The notes below the pieces were generated by a model. It saw only the letters and a list, made by a program, of their open reading frames with translations, was not told where the DNA came from and searched no databases. Below, piece by piece: positions 41,238 through 50,225 of a stretch of DNA of 64,000 nt. How positions within the stretch are numbered: position 1 is the first letter of the stretch; the number at the start of each line of letters is the position of its first letter. Position numbers and translations under genes: made by a program. Source of the DNA: Acidimicrobiia bacterium (GTDB taxonomy: Bacteria > Actinomycetota > Acidimicrobiia > Acidimicrobiales > Acidimicrobilacustridaceae). The stretch lies in NCBI GenBank assembly GCA_020832495.1, contig JAFIEP010000024.1:84829-148828 (forward strand), in the 5' to 3' direction.

Positions 41238-41261
41238 ACCGATCGGTGGGAACCGACCGGT
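41238..41261. promoter_or_regulatory. Two ACCGAxCGGT-type elements upstream of the lipoprotein
   Basis: A perfect palindrome ACCGATCGGT (41238-41247) is followed 14 bases on by the related ACCGACCGGT (41252-41261). The pair lies 36-60 bases before the lipoprotein start and looks like an operator; the regulator is unknown. Confidence 0.4.
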
Positions 41262-41374
41262 GCGGCATCACCACGACGCACCGCTGCACCGCAGAGTTGC
41301 CGACCACCACGGTAGTACGGAGGGCCACCCGGATCCGGCTCGGCCCCGACCGGTGAGCACCGTTCGCTGGCGCC

Positions 41375-41397
41375 TAGTGTGTGTCCGCCGACACACA
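41375..41397 (+). promoter_or_regulatory. -10 and stem at the transcription start of the Tat-lipoprotein gene
   Basis: TAGTGT (41375-41380) fits a -10. Overlapping it, TGTGTGTC (41378-41385), loop CGCC and GACACACA (41390-41397) form a perfect eight-base-pair stem around the expected transcription start, either an operator or a 5'-end hairpin. Confidence 0.5.
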
Positions 41398-41420
41398 GCG
41401 TGCGACAGAACGGGGAAGAG

Positions 41421-43670
41421 ATGGAGCAGATCGGGCGACGACGGTTCGTCGTGATGTCACTCGGCTTGGCCGGTGCGGTGATGCTGCCCAACTGCAGCAG
41501 CGACGACAGCGGAACCAACGGTTCCAGCGGCGCGAACGGCGCCAACGGGAACGGCGCTGCGCCGCCCGTCGGTGGGGACGTCGAGGCCGCCAACGCCGCG
41601 CTCGCCGAGCCGGGATCGCCCGGGCTGGTGGACGAGGCGGCCTACCAGGCCCGCATCGACCGCTACCTCGACGGCGCCACCGAAGAGTTCGACCCGTCGA
41701 ACCCGGTGGCCATCGCCGCCCAACTCATCGCCGCCCACCGCGACCCCGACTACCGGTGGGACCCCTCCGAGGTGACCGTCGAGGGTCTCGACGAGGTGTG
41801 GGAACGCATCGACACCTGGCAGGACACCCGCGACTTCCGCTTCATGTACCTGCACTGGATCCTGGCCCTGGCTGACGGGTCGTCGGAGATGACCACACTC
41901 GACCCCGAGGTCATCGAGGCCATCGAACAACGGATGATCGACAACCGGTGGCAGTGGAACGACCCACTGCCCGAGGGTCGCATCGACAACCTGTGGTTCT
42001 GGTCGGAGAACCACCTCATCATCGGGTACGTGTCGGAGTACCTCGCCGGCCAACGCCTGCCCGACGAGACGTTCACCATCACTGGGCTCACCGGCGCCGA
42101 GCACGCGGCGCGGGCCAAGGCCGGCATCATCGAGTGGGTCGACCACCGGGCGCGCTTCGGGTTCTCCGAATGGCACAGCCAGGTGTACATGCAAAAGGAC
42201 GTCGAGCCGCTGCTCACGCTCATCGAGCTGGCCGAGGACCCCGAGCTGGTGGTGACCGGGGCCATGGGCATGGACCTGTGCCTGTTGGACATGGCCGGGC
42301 ACAACCACAACGGCAGCTACACAGCCTCGCGTGGCCGCACCTACGCCAACACCAAGACGTCGCCGCGCGAGAGCACCTTCGACATGTTCAAGCTGCTGTT
42401 CGACGACACGCCGTTCGACCACACCGAGGGCGTCAGCGGCGGTGCCACCTTCCTGGCCGGGTGCACCCGCTACCGGCCACCGCAGGTGCTCATCGAGATG
42501 GGCACCGCCGACGACCCCGGCGTGGTGCTCGAACGTCACGGCATCTGGGTGGACGGCACCGAACCGGTCACCGACAACCCCGAAGCACCGTTCGGCTACG
42601 ACTTCGACGACCCCGACAACCTCGCCTTCTGGTGGGCGCACGGCGCGCTGGGGCTGTGGCAGCTCACCGACGTGAACCTGGCCGCCGCCGAGGAGTTCCG
42701 ACTCTTCGAGACCGAGCTGATGTCCGACATTGCGGCGCTGGTGGCCATCAACGAGGGTGACCCCGACCGCATCCGCGAGTGGCTGCGCGCCAACCACTCC
42801 ATTGTGAACTTCGGCCACCTCCGCGAAGCCAACTCTTATGGGTGGCGGGGCGACGAGGTGTCGCTGGCCACGGTGGTCGACCACCGCTTCGGCGAGATGC
42901 GCGACCAGATCCACACCTGGCAGGCGGCGGTCGATCCAGAGGCCCTGGTGTTCACCACCCACCCGGCCAACGATCTGCCCGAGAGCGAGGACCTGCGCGG
43001 TGACGGCCGACCCGGCTACTGGACCGGTGAGGCATCCATCCCCCGCTCCGCCCAGCACGAACGCACCGGCATCCACATCTACCAACCGGCGTGGGACGAG
43101 ACCACCGACGAGCTGTTGTGGTCGGTGTTCGGCTACGAGGACTTCACCCACGCCTATGTGCCCCAGGACCGTTTCGACGAGACGGTTCGCGACGGCAACT
43201 GGACCTTCGTCCGCAAGGGCGACGGCTACATCGCCCTGTGGTCGTGGCGCACCCCCGAGTTCCGCGAGTACGACCCCGCCGTCCACCCGATGCTCGACAT
43301 GGAAGAGCCCTACGACCTGGTGGCCGAGGGCGGCCCCGACAACGTGTGGATCGTGGAAGTGGGCGACCCCAGCGTGGCCGGGTCGTTCGAGGAGTGGATG
43401 GCGGCCGTCACCGCCTCCGAACCGCAGGTGGAACGAGACGACGACGGGTTCACCGTGGCCTGGGAGTCCCCCACCTCCGGTGAGGTGACCTTCGGGTCGA
43501 CCGCAGCGTTCACCGTCGACGGCGCCGAGCAGCCCATTGGGGACTTCCCCCGTCACGAGTCGCAGTGGGGCACGGTCGAATCGCTCGACACCACCTTCGA
43601 GCTCGAGAGCGACGACGCCACCTTGGAGCTGGACTTCGCCACCGGCACCCGCACGGTGGGTGTGCCGTGA
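41421..43670 (+). CDS. Large Tat-exported lipoprotein of unknown function with alpha/alpha-barrel character
   Basis: 749 residues. The start GRRRFVVMSLGLAGAVMLPNC combines a twin-arginine signal with a lipobox (Cys25), then a Ser/Gly/Asn linker. The long helical part contains LWFWSENHLIIGYVSEYLAGQ, FGFSEWHSQVYMQKDVEPLL and MGMDLCLLDMAGHNHNGSY. The ENH, EWHS and regularly spaced helices recall (alpha/alpha) toroid enzymes such as polysaccharide lyases, but I cannot name the family. The C-terminal 100 residues look like a beta domain. The gene ends in GTGA overlap with an epoxide-hydrolase-like gene. Confidence 0.7.
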   Translation: MEQIGRRRFVVMSLGLAGAVMLPNCSSDDSGTNGSSGANGANGNGAAPPVGGDVEAANAALAEPGSPGLVDEAAYQARIDRYLDGATEEFDPSNPVAIAAQLIAAHRDPDYRWDPSEVTVEGLDEVWERIDTWQDTRDFRFMYLHWILALADGSSEMTTLDPEVIEAIEQRMIDNRWQWNDPLPEGRIDNLWFWSENHLIIGYVSEYLAGQRLPDETFTITGLTGAEHAARAKAGIIEWVDHRARFGFSEWHSQVYMQKDVEPLLTLIELAEDPELVVTGAMGMDLCLLDMAGHNHNGSYTASRGRTYANTKTSPRESTFDMFKLLFDDTPFDHTEGVSGGATFLAGCTRYRPPQVLIEMGTADDPGVVLERHGIWVDGTEPVTDNPEAPFGYDFDDPDNLAFWWAHGALGLWQLTDVNLAAAEEFRLFETELMSDIAALVAINEGDPDRIREWLRANHSIVNFGHLREANSYGWRGDEVSLATVVDHRFGEMRDQIHTWQAAVDPEALVFTTHPANDLPESEDLRGDGRPGYWTGEASIPRSAQHERTGIHIYQPAWDETTDELLWSVFGYEDFTHAYVPQDRFDETVRDGNWTFVRKGDGYIALWSWRTPEFREYDPAVHPMLDMEEPYDLVAEGGPDNVWIVEVGDPSVAGSFEEWMAAVTASEPQVERDDDGFTVAWESPTSGEVTFGSTAAFTVDGAEQPIGDFPRHESQWGTVESLDTTFELESDDATLELDFATGTRTVGVP

Positions 43671-44104
43671 CCGCCGGCGCCACCGGCGCCACCACCACCG
43701 ACGAGATAGCAGTGGTGCTCGGGTTCCTCGCCGCGCTGGAGCGGCTGGACGTCGACGGCGCCGCCGAGTTGCTCGACGAGTCGGTGGTGTACCAGAACGT
43801 GCCGCTTCCCCCGGCCCGGGGCCGGACTGCGACGGTGGGTCAGTTGCAGTCGTTCATGCGCTTCAGCGACGGCTTCGAGGTGGTGACCCACAACATCGCC
43901 GCCAACGGCCCGGTGGTGCTCACCGAACGCACCGACGTGTTCGTCATCGGCGGCGGTCGGGCCAGCTTCTGGGTGTGTGGCACCTTCGAGGTGCACGACG
44001 GGAAGATCACCCTGTGGCGGGACCGCTTCGACTTCGTGGACTTCACGGTGGCGTTGACCCGCGGGCTCGCCGGCGCGGCCATCGCTCGGTTGCGCGCTCG
44101 CTGA
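43667..44104 (+). CDS. Limonene-1,2-epoxide-hydrolase/SnoaL-like protein
   Basis: 145 residues. It has the LEH fold pattern: VVLGFLAALERLDVDGAAELL, VLTERTDVFVIGGGRASFWVCGTFEVHDGKITLWRDRFD (given as a region, about 85-125). The ERTD and WRDxFD pairs match the Asp-Arg-Asp catalytic set of limonene epoxide hydrolase. It would open epoxides hydrolytically in the cytoplasm. The GTG at 43667 overlaps the stop of the Tat lipoprotein gene, an unusual pairing because the partner is exported. Confidence 0.75.
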   Translation: MTAGATGATTTDEIAVVLGFLAALERLDVDGAAELLDESVVYQNVPLPPARGRTATVGQLQSFMRFSDGFEVVTHNIAANGPVVLTERTDVFVIGGGRASFWVCGTFEVHDGKITLWRDRFDFVDFTVALTRGLAGAAIARLRAR

Positions 44105-44206
44105 CGGCGGCGGCGCGTCGGTCGGCCGCCACAACCTTTCGGCCCCACCACGCTCGGCCGCGGCTGCAACTGGTCGCTGCTGCGCTCGACCGCTTCGCCC
44201 CGTCCG

Positions 44207-45622
44207 CTACGGGCGGCCGCCGTGGTCGAGGTCGCCGGCGTTGAGGCGAGCCTCATCGGCCGCCCGACGCCCCTGCGCCCAACCCAGGGCGTCGTGGCCA
44301 CCCCGCGCCCGTGAGGTGGACAGGTCGCCGTACTGCGCCTCCACCGCCTCCTCCACTGCCGCAGCACGCGACCGCAGCACCGGGAGGAACCCGGCGTCCT
44401 CGGCGGCCTCGGCGTCGACCACGGACTGGTTGATCTCCGCCAGACGGGCACCGATGCGGGTGGCGTAGGACAACAGGAACGCCGAGCGGAACCCTTGGCC
44501 CCGCACCCGGGTGCCGGGCGGGGCGTGCCGAGCGGCTTCGGCCAACGCCGACTGGGCCTGCACCAACAGCGACGTGAACAACAGCTCGACGGCGCGCACG
44601 TCGTCGGGGTAGCCGATGACCGACGACATCGACAGGCCGGTGAGCATCACCGACCGGCAGCGGGTGGCCGACGCCACGTGTTGGAGCAGCAGGGACTTGG
44701 CGTCGACATAGGGCGGGTCGATCGGGACACGGGTGGTGATGGGGCGGCCGTCGGTGGTCGACTCGGCGGTGTGCAGTCGCGCCGAGTCGATGGCGTGGCG
44801 GGTCATCAGTTCTTGGGCCTTGGCGGTGAGGGCGGTGGCCTCGGCTTCGAAGGTGGTGGACTCGGCCTTGGCCAACAATGCCCGGATGCGCTCGAGCACC
44901 GGGTCGGCAGTGGCGCTGTCGGCGCCCGGCCCGTGGCCGGACCACGAGGCGTCCGGACCTGGGCTGGGTCGCACGCCGAGATCCGCCGGTGGCGGGATCA
45001 GCACCTCGACGTCGGGCAGGCTGCCCACCTCGGCCAACATGCGCAGCGTCACCCCGAGCGCCTCGGTGCGGTCCAGTTGCTCGGTGTGCGCCCACGCCGA
45101 CCACCAACGGCGGTCGGCGGTGATGGAGCGGATGCCGAGATCGTCGAGCTGGGCGCGCCAGCGCACATCGAGCGTGTCACCTGGTCGGGACACGTGGTTC
45201 GCAGTGATCGCACGACGCAGCGCCCGCTGGGTGGCTCGATCACACCGCAGGCGCACCTGACGCGCCACTTCGGCGGGCTGCCAACCCAGCCGCCACGCCC
45301 GGTCGAGCAACCGGTCGGCGGCCAGGGTGACCCCGTCGTCGGCGGCAGACCCGACGGGCGATGCCGTGACGACGATGTGGCGGGCCATGTCGGCGGGCTC
45401 GACGCCGGTGGCCACCCGCTGGGCGCCGCCCACCAGCAGGTCGGCCAGGTACTCGGCGTCGACCGGTGGACCATCGGCCCCCGTGTGGGAGTGGGGCCCG
45501 CTGTGGGCGCCGGGGTCGTGCCCCTGGCGACCGTGCGTCGACGTGTGCTCGTGGCGCGACGAGCGGGATCGTGCTCGAGTCTTGGCCTTGGCGGCACGAC
45601 GTGCCCTGTTGTTCCTACCCAT
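44207..45622 (-). CDS. DUF2786 domain protein
   Basis: 471 residues. The DUF2786 helix motif is clear: ERIRALLAKAESTTFEAEAT followed by AKAQELMTRHAIDSARL (about 245-290). The N-terminus (1-50) is basic and His-rich, probably nucleic-acid- or metal-binding. Downstream, RCRSVMLTGLSMSSVIGYPDDVRAVELLFTSLLVQAQ is a region typical of the longer family members. No biochemical role is known. The ATG at 45622 is leaderless (TACGGT six bases upstream). Confidence 0.75.
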   Translation of the reverse strand: MGRNNRARRAAKAKTRARSRSSRHEHTSTHGRQGHDPGAHSGPHSHTGADGPPVDAEYLADLLVGGAQRVATGVEPADMARHIVVTASPVGSAADDGVTLAADRLLDRAWRLGWQPAEVARQVRLRCDRATQRALRRAITANHVSRPGDTLDVRWRAQLDDLGIRSITADRRWWSAWAHTEQLDRTEALGVTLRMLAEVGSLPDVEVLIPPPADLGVRPSPGPDASWSGHGPGADSATADPVLERIRALLAKAESTTFEAEATALTAKAQELMTRHAIDSARLHTAESTTDGRPITTRVPIDPPYVDAKSLLLQHVASATRCRSVMLTGLSMSSVIGYPDDVRAVELLFTSLLVQAQSALAEAARHAPPGTRVRGQGFRSAFLLSYATRIGARLAEINQSVVDAEAAEDAGFLPVLRSRAAAVEEAVEAQYGDLSTSRARGGHDALGWAQGRRAADEARLNAGDLDHGGRP

Positions 45623-45634
45623 GGCTGCACCGTA
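45623..45634 (-). promoter_or_regulatory. Leaderless -10 of the DUF2786 gene
   Basis: TACGGT (45634-45629), six bases, then ATG. Confidence 0.5.
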
Positions 45635-45736
45635 CCGAGGGCCAGTGACACCGAACGGATCCCGCCCGCATCGGCCGCCCTACCATCGTCACACGGTGGC
45701 CTGTCGACCAGCGAGGTCACCACGGGGGGCCAGGCC

Positions 45737-48103
45737 ATGGACATCGCCAACCTCGACGCTCTCGACCACGAGTGGGTGGCCGAGTGGATCGCGCCCGTCG
45801 AAGGCGACGACGTGGCGCCACGGCAACGTCCGGTCCACCAGCTTGCCGGGGTGGTGACCCTCGACCGAGCGGTGGCGTCGGCCACGCTGTACGTCACCGC
45901 CCACGGCATCTACGAGGCGTTCGTCAACGGCACCCGGGTGGGCGACGCCGAACTGACCCCGGGGTTCACCGCCTACCGAACCCGCCTCGCCGTGCAGCGC
46001 TACGACGTGGGCGACCTGCTCGAGGCGGGCGACAACATCATGGGTGCGCTACTCAGCGACGGCTGGTGGCGCGGACAGAACTCGGTGGTCCGCCGAGTCG
46101 ACGACTACGGCACCACCACCGCGCTGTTCGCCCAGCTCGACGTGACCTTCACCGACGGTGCCACGGTGTCGGTGGGCTCCGACGGTTCGTGGCGGTGCAT
46201 CCCGAGCCACATCCTCGGCGCCGACCTCATGGCCGGGGAAGTGCACGACCTGCGGCGGCGCCAACGGTGGTCGGACCACGCGTCGTGGACGCCGGTGCGC
46301 GTCGAGGATCACGGCACCGACCGCTTCGTCACCTCCCTGGCGCCACCGGTGCGACGCATCGAGGTGCTGCGTCCCGCGTCGGTCCGCCAACTGGCCCCCG
46401 ACCGGTGGGTGGTGGACGTGGGCCAGAACATCAACGGCTGGGTGCAGCTCCGCCGCCTCGGCCCGGCGGGCACCGAGGTCACCCTCACCCACGGCGAGTG
46501 GCTCGACGCTGCCGGCGACGTCACCCTCGAGCACCTCACCCCGGCCTCGTTGGGCATCGACCCGAGCCTCCCCTTCCAGGTCGACCGGGTGATCTCGGCC
46601 GGTGTGGCGGGCGACGTGTTCGAACCCCGCCACAGCACCAAGGGCTTCCAGTTCGTGCGGGTGGAGGGTGACCTCGGTGAGCTGAGCGTCGACGACGTGT
46701 CGGCCGTGGTGGTGCACACCGACCTGCGGCGTACAGGTGCGTTCAACTGCTCCGACGACCGGCTGAACACGCTGCACACCCTGGCCGACTGGAGCTTCCG
46801 GGGGAACGCGTGTGACATCCCCACCGACTGCCCCACCCGCGAACGGGCCGGGTGGACCGGCGACTGGCAGATCTTCGTGGCGTCGGCCGGGTTCCTCTAC
46901 GACGTGGACGGGTTCTCACGGAAGTGGCTGCGTGACTTGGCGGCCGACCAACGACCCGACGGCAAAGTCACCAACGTGGTTCCCGAGCCCCACCCCGGCG
47001 GCGACAGCCCACCGCCGATGTGGCGCATCCTCGAAGGTGCCGCCGGCTGGGGCGACGCCGCCGTGCACGTGCCGTGGTCGATGTACCGGGCCACCGGCGA
47101 CGCCACCGTGCTGGCCGAACAGTGGCCGTCGATACAGGCCTGGGTGGACTTCGCCGCCCGGCGGGCCACCGCCGGGCGGCACGACTAGCGCCAGGCCCGC
47201 TCGGCCGAGCCAGCCCCACACGAGCGCTTCAACTGGGACACCGGCTGGCACTTCGGGGAGTGGCTGGAGGCCGGCGAGAGCCTCGACGACACGATTGCCG
47301 CCGCCATGGTGGCCGACCACGGTCCGGTGGCCACCGCCTACCTGCACCGTTCCGCCCACCAGCTGGCCGACGCTGCTCGGGTCCTCGGACGCACAGCCGA
47401 CGCCGAGCGTTACGCCGAGCTGGCCGCCGCGGTGGCCGACGCCTGGCGCACCGAGTTCCTGACGGCCGACGGCACCACCACCCCCGACACGCAGGCCACC
47501 TACGCCCGAGCGCTCACCTTCGGGCTCGTCCCCCAGCACCTGCGCACCGCCGCTGCTGCGCGTCTGGTCGAGTTGGTGCGGGCCGCCGACACCCACCTGT
47601 CGACGGGCTTCCTGGCCACGCCGTTCCTGCTGCCGGTACTGGCCGACACCGGACACCTGGACGTGGCCTACGAGCTGTTGTTCGCCGACACCGAACCGTC
47701 GTGGCTGGTGATGGTCGACCGCGGGGCCACCACCGTGTGGGAGGAATGGGGCGGAGTCGACGCGAACGGTGTCCCCCACGCCTCGCTCAATCACTACAGC
47801 AAGGGCGCCGTCATCTCGTTCCTGCACCGCTACGTCGCCGGCCTGCAGCTCGTCGAGCCCGGCTATCGACGGTTCCGGGTGGCGCCCCGGCCGGGGGCGA
47901 ACCTCACCTGGGCGCACGCCTGCCACGAGAGTCCGCACGGGCTCATCGACGTGCGCTGGGAGCGCGACGACCGCCAGTTCCGCCTCGAGGTGTCGGTGCC
48001 GCCGGGAACGACTGCCGAGGTCCACGTGCCGGGTACCGAGGCGGTTCAGCTCGCTGCAGGCGACCACATGATCACCACTGGACAAGGTAATCAGGGGAAG
48101 TAG
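45737..48103 (+). pseudogene. Alpha-L-rhamnosidase (GH78) interrupted by an in-frame amber codon
   Basis: Codon 484 (47186-47188) is TAG; the same frame then continues open for 304 codons to 48103. Before the stop: the N-terminal accessory domain (TLYVTAHGIYEAFVNGTRVG, YDVGDLLEAGDNIMGALLSDGWWRG), VVDVGQNINGWVQLR, and the catalytic-domain motif DCPTRERAGWTGDWQIF. After it: HERFNWDTGWHFGEWLEAGE and the GH78 C-terminal beta domain. Nothing is missing around the stop and there is no frameshift, so this is a single nonsense change, a base-calling error or readthrough. The short form would lack half the catalytic barrel. The ATG at 45737 follows GGGGGG. There is no signal peptide. Confidence 0.83.
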
Positions 48104-48106
48104 CCT
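48079..48106 (+). promoter_or_regulatory. Promoter of the third SLH protein
   Basis: TGGACA (48079-48084), 16 bases, TAGCCT (48101-48106); the -10 overlaps the final stop codon of the rhamnosidase frame. GGGAGG (48124-48129) precedes the ATG at 48138. Confidence 0.5.
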
Positions 48107-48137
48107 GTCGTCGTCGTCGATCAGCGGGAGGCTCGCG

Positions 48138-50171
48138 ATGGCACGTGAGGGGGAAGATGTCGGGCGTTCGACCACCGCGCCGGGGTCGCTCGGCCGGGTG
48201 CGCACCGGGGAGCATCGGCCAGTGGTCCGTGCTTGGCGGACGCGTCGATCCGTGCGGACACCGAGCCGCCTGCTGGCGCTCGGCGCGTGCCTGGCGTTGC
48301 TCGCCGCGGTGGCGCCGCCCGGCCCGGCCAGTGCCGACGCCGCCGGCACCTGTGCGTGGACCGCACTCAACGGGGCGTGGCACGACGCGGCGAACTGGGA
48401 CTGCAGCGAGCACGACGGCATCCCCACGGCCACCGACGCGGTGACCATCGACCCGCTGGTGGCCGGCGAGGTGACCGTCGCCGAGGACGCCGAGGCCTTC
48501 TCGCTGGAGCTGGGACGAGATCAGGAGGACCTGCTCGATCTCACGGTCACGTTGCGGACCACCGCCGATCAGGTCACCGTCGACGTGGGCGACGGCGGCA
48601 CCACCGTGCGCCGCAGTGGTGAGTTCCGCCTCGGGCAGACGCAACTGTCCGGCGTCGCTTCGCGACCAGCACTGCGGGCCACGCTCGACTCCCCCAGCGG
48701 CGTGTTGGTGCACGGACGCCTGTGGATCACCAACTCGACCATCTTCGGCGACGTCGACCTCGAGCGGCCCTTCGCCGAAGGCGCGAGGGGCAACTTCCAG
48801 GCGCGAGCGTGGAACCACATCCACGGTTCCGTGAACGCCCTCGACGGCTTCGTCCAACCGATCCTCGGAGGGACGCCCTATTTCGGCACAGCCGCGCCGC
48901 CGATCACCCTCCACGGTGGCGACCTCACTCTCACCGACCAGTCGAGCATGCAAATCTTCTGGGACACCGGCAGCGTCCTCACCACCACGGCCGTGGCCAG
49001 CGACGACGGTCAGCTCCTCAACGACGGGGCACTCACCACGTCAGGGTTCCCCGCCCAGACGGCCCAACAGCCAGCAGTGCTCGACCTCCCCGTTCACAAC
49101 AGCGGCAGCATCCGCCCACGCATCGATCGTGCGCAGGGCCTGGCCCTGGGCGGCCCGAGCGGCACCGAACACACCAACAGCGGCGTCATCGAGGTCGGCG
49201 CAACGCTCGACGATCCGGTGGCTCCCGTCGACGGGTTCGGCCTCGAGGTACAGACCGGACGCAGTTTGCACACCACCGGCGAGATCACCATCCACCGCCT
49301 CCGCACCGCCAGCGGCGACGTCACCAACACCGACGGCGGCACCGTTGCCGACTCCGTGGATGTGCCCACCCCGGGCACGTACCAGCTCGGCTTCGCCGGA
49401 CCCAGCGAGGTGGTCGTCACAGTTAGCGAACCCCGGGACATCTACGAGCTGCGCATGACCTGGCACGGCGAGGACCCACCGGACGCCGAACTCGACGAGC
49501 GGCTCGTCGGCACCGGGGCGTGGTGGGACCTCGAGGGCATCGAACTGTTCAAGGAGGTCGGCGACCCAATCCTCCCCATCCCCGGCCCCGAGCCGGAACC
49601 TGAGCCGGAACCGGAACCGGAACCGGAACCGGACGATCCGTCCTACGCGCTGACCCTGCCGCGGCTCAACCCCGGCGACCCGCAGGTCTGCCACTACGAC
49701 GACGGCCCACCGGCGTGGGACTGCCTGCCCACCGTGGTGGGCCAGCAGCGAGCCACGGCGCCGGATCTGAGGTCGATCGACGGTGCTTGGGCGGTGGCCG
49801 TCGAGCTCGACTGCGACCCGTTCGTCGACGTCACCATCGCCAACCCCTTCTGTTTCGACATCGCCTGGATGGCCGACGAGGGCATCACCACCGGCTACGA
49901 CGACGACACGTTCCGCCCCGCAACCAGCATCAGCCGACAGGCCATGGGCGCGTTCCTGTGGCGCCTGGTGGGCGAACCCGAACCGGCGCCAGGCGCCCCC
50001 ACCTTCAGCGACGTCCCACCGACCAGCCCCTTCTTCGACGCCATCTCCTGGCTGGCCCAGGTGCAGATCACCGAGGGCAACGAGGACGGAACCTTCGGCG
50101 CCGTCAACCCCATCAGCCGCCAGGCGATGGCCGCCTTCATGCGTCGCTACAGCGTGGTGGTCACCGACTGA
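48138..50171 (+). CDS. Secreted beta-rich protein with PE-repeat linker and C-terminal SLH repeats
   Basis: 677 residues. A long basic N-terminus (1-42) precedes the hydrophobic signal LLALGACLALLAAVAPPGPA (about 44-63). The middle (about 70-460) is rich in beta strands with regular phrases such as TVRRSGEFRLGQTQLSG, LHGGDLTLTDQSSM and GVIEVGATLDDP, which suggests a right-handed beta-helix. A linker of about nine PE units (about 480-497) follows, then SLH-type repeats (about 565-675) with FDIAWMADEGITTGYDDDTF and SRQAMAAFMRRY. It is probably a wall-attached surface protein. Ligand or enzymatic role unknown. Confidence 0.72.
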   Translation: MAREGEDVGRSTTAPGSLGRVRTGEHRPVVRAWRTRRSVRTPSRLLALGACLALLAAVAPPGPASADAAGTCAWTALNGAWHDAANWDCSEHDGIPTATDAVTIDPLVAGEVTVAEDAEAFSLELGRDQEDLLDLTVTLRTTADQVTVDVGDGGTTVRRSGEFRLGQTQLSGVASRPALRATLDSPSGVLVHGRLWITNSTIFGDVDLERPFAEGARGNFQARAWNHIHGSVNALDGFVQPILGGTPYFGTAAPPITLHGGDLTLTDQSSMQIFWDTGSVLTTTAVASDDGQLLNDGALTTSGFPAQTAQQPAVLDLPVHNSGSIRPRIDRAQGLALGGPSGTEHTNSGVIEVGATLDDPVAPVDGFGLEVQTGRSLHTTGEITIHRLRTASGDVTNTDGGTVADSVDVPTPGTYQLGFAGPSEVVVTVSEPRDIYELRMTWHGEDPPDAELDERLVGTGAWWDLEGIELFKEVGDPILPIPGPEPEPEPEPEPEPEPDDPSYALTLPRLNPGDPQVCHYDDGPPAWDCLPTVVGQQRATAPDLRSIDGAWAVAVELDCDPFVDVTIANPFCFDIAWMADEGITTGYDDDTFRPATSISRQAMGAFLWRLVGEPEPAPGAPTFSDVPPTSPFFDAISWLAQVQITEGNEDGTFGAVNPISRQAMAAFMRRYSVVVTD

Positions 50172-50225
50172 CGTTCCTCGCGGTGAAGCGGGCGAGGTAG
50201 TGGCCCGACGTGGCGCGACGTGTGG

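Noticed and set aside
41457..43556. 699-codon open frame antisense to the Tat lipoprotein
   Set aside because: Same shadow effect; no start signal and His/Val/Gly-rich low-complexity translation.
44109..44130. GC-rich inverted repeat as a terminator between convergent genes
   Set aside because: The stem is only GGCGGC/GCCGCC with a 10-base loop, expected often by chance in this sequence.
47186..47188. Amber codon of the rhamnosidase as pyrrolysine
   Set aside because: No pyl gene is in the window, GH78 enzymes have no reason for it, and a point mutation or sequencing error is simpler.
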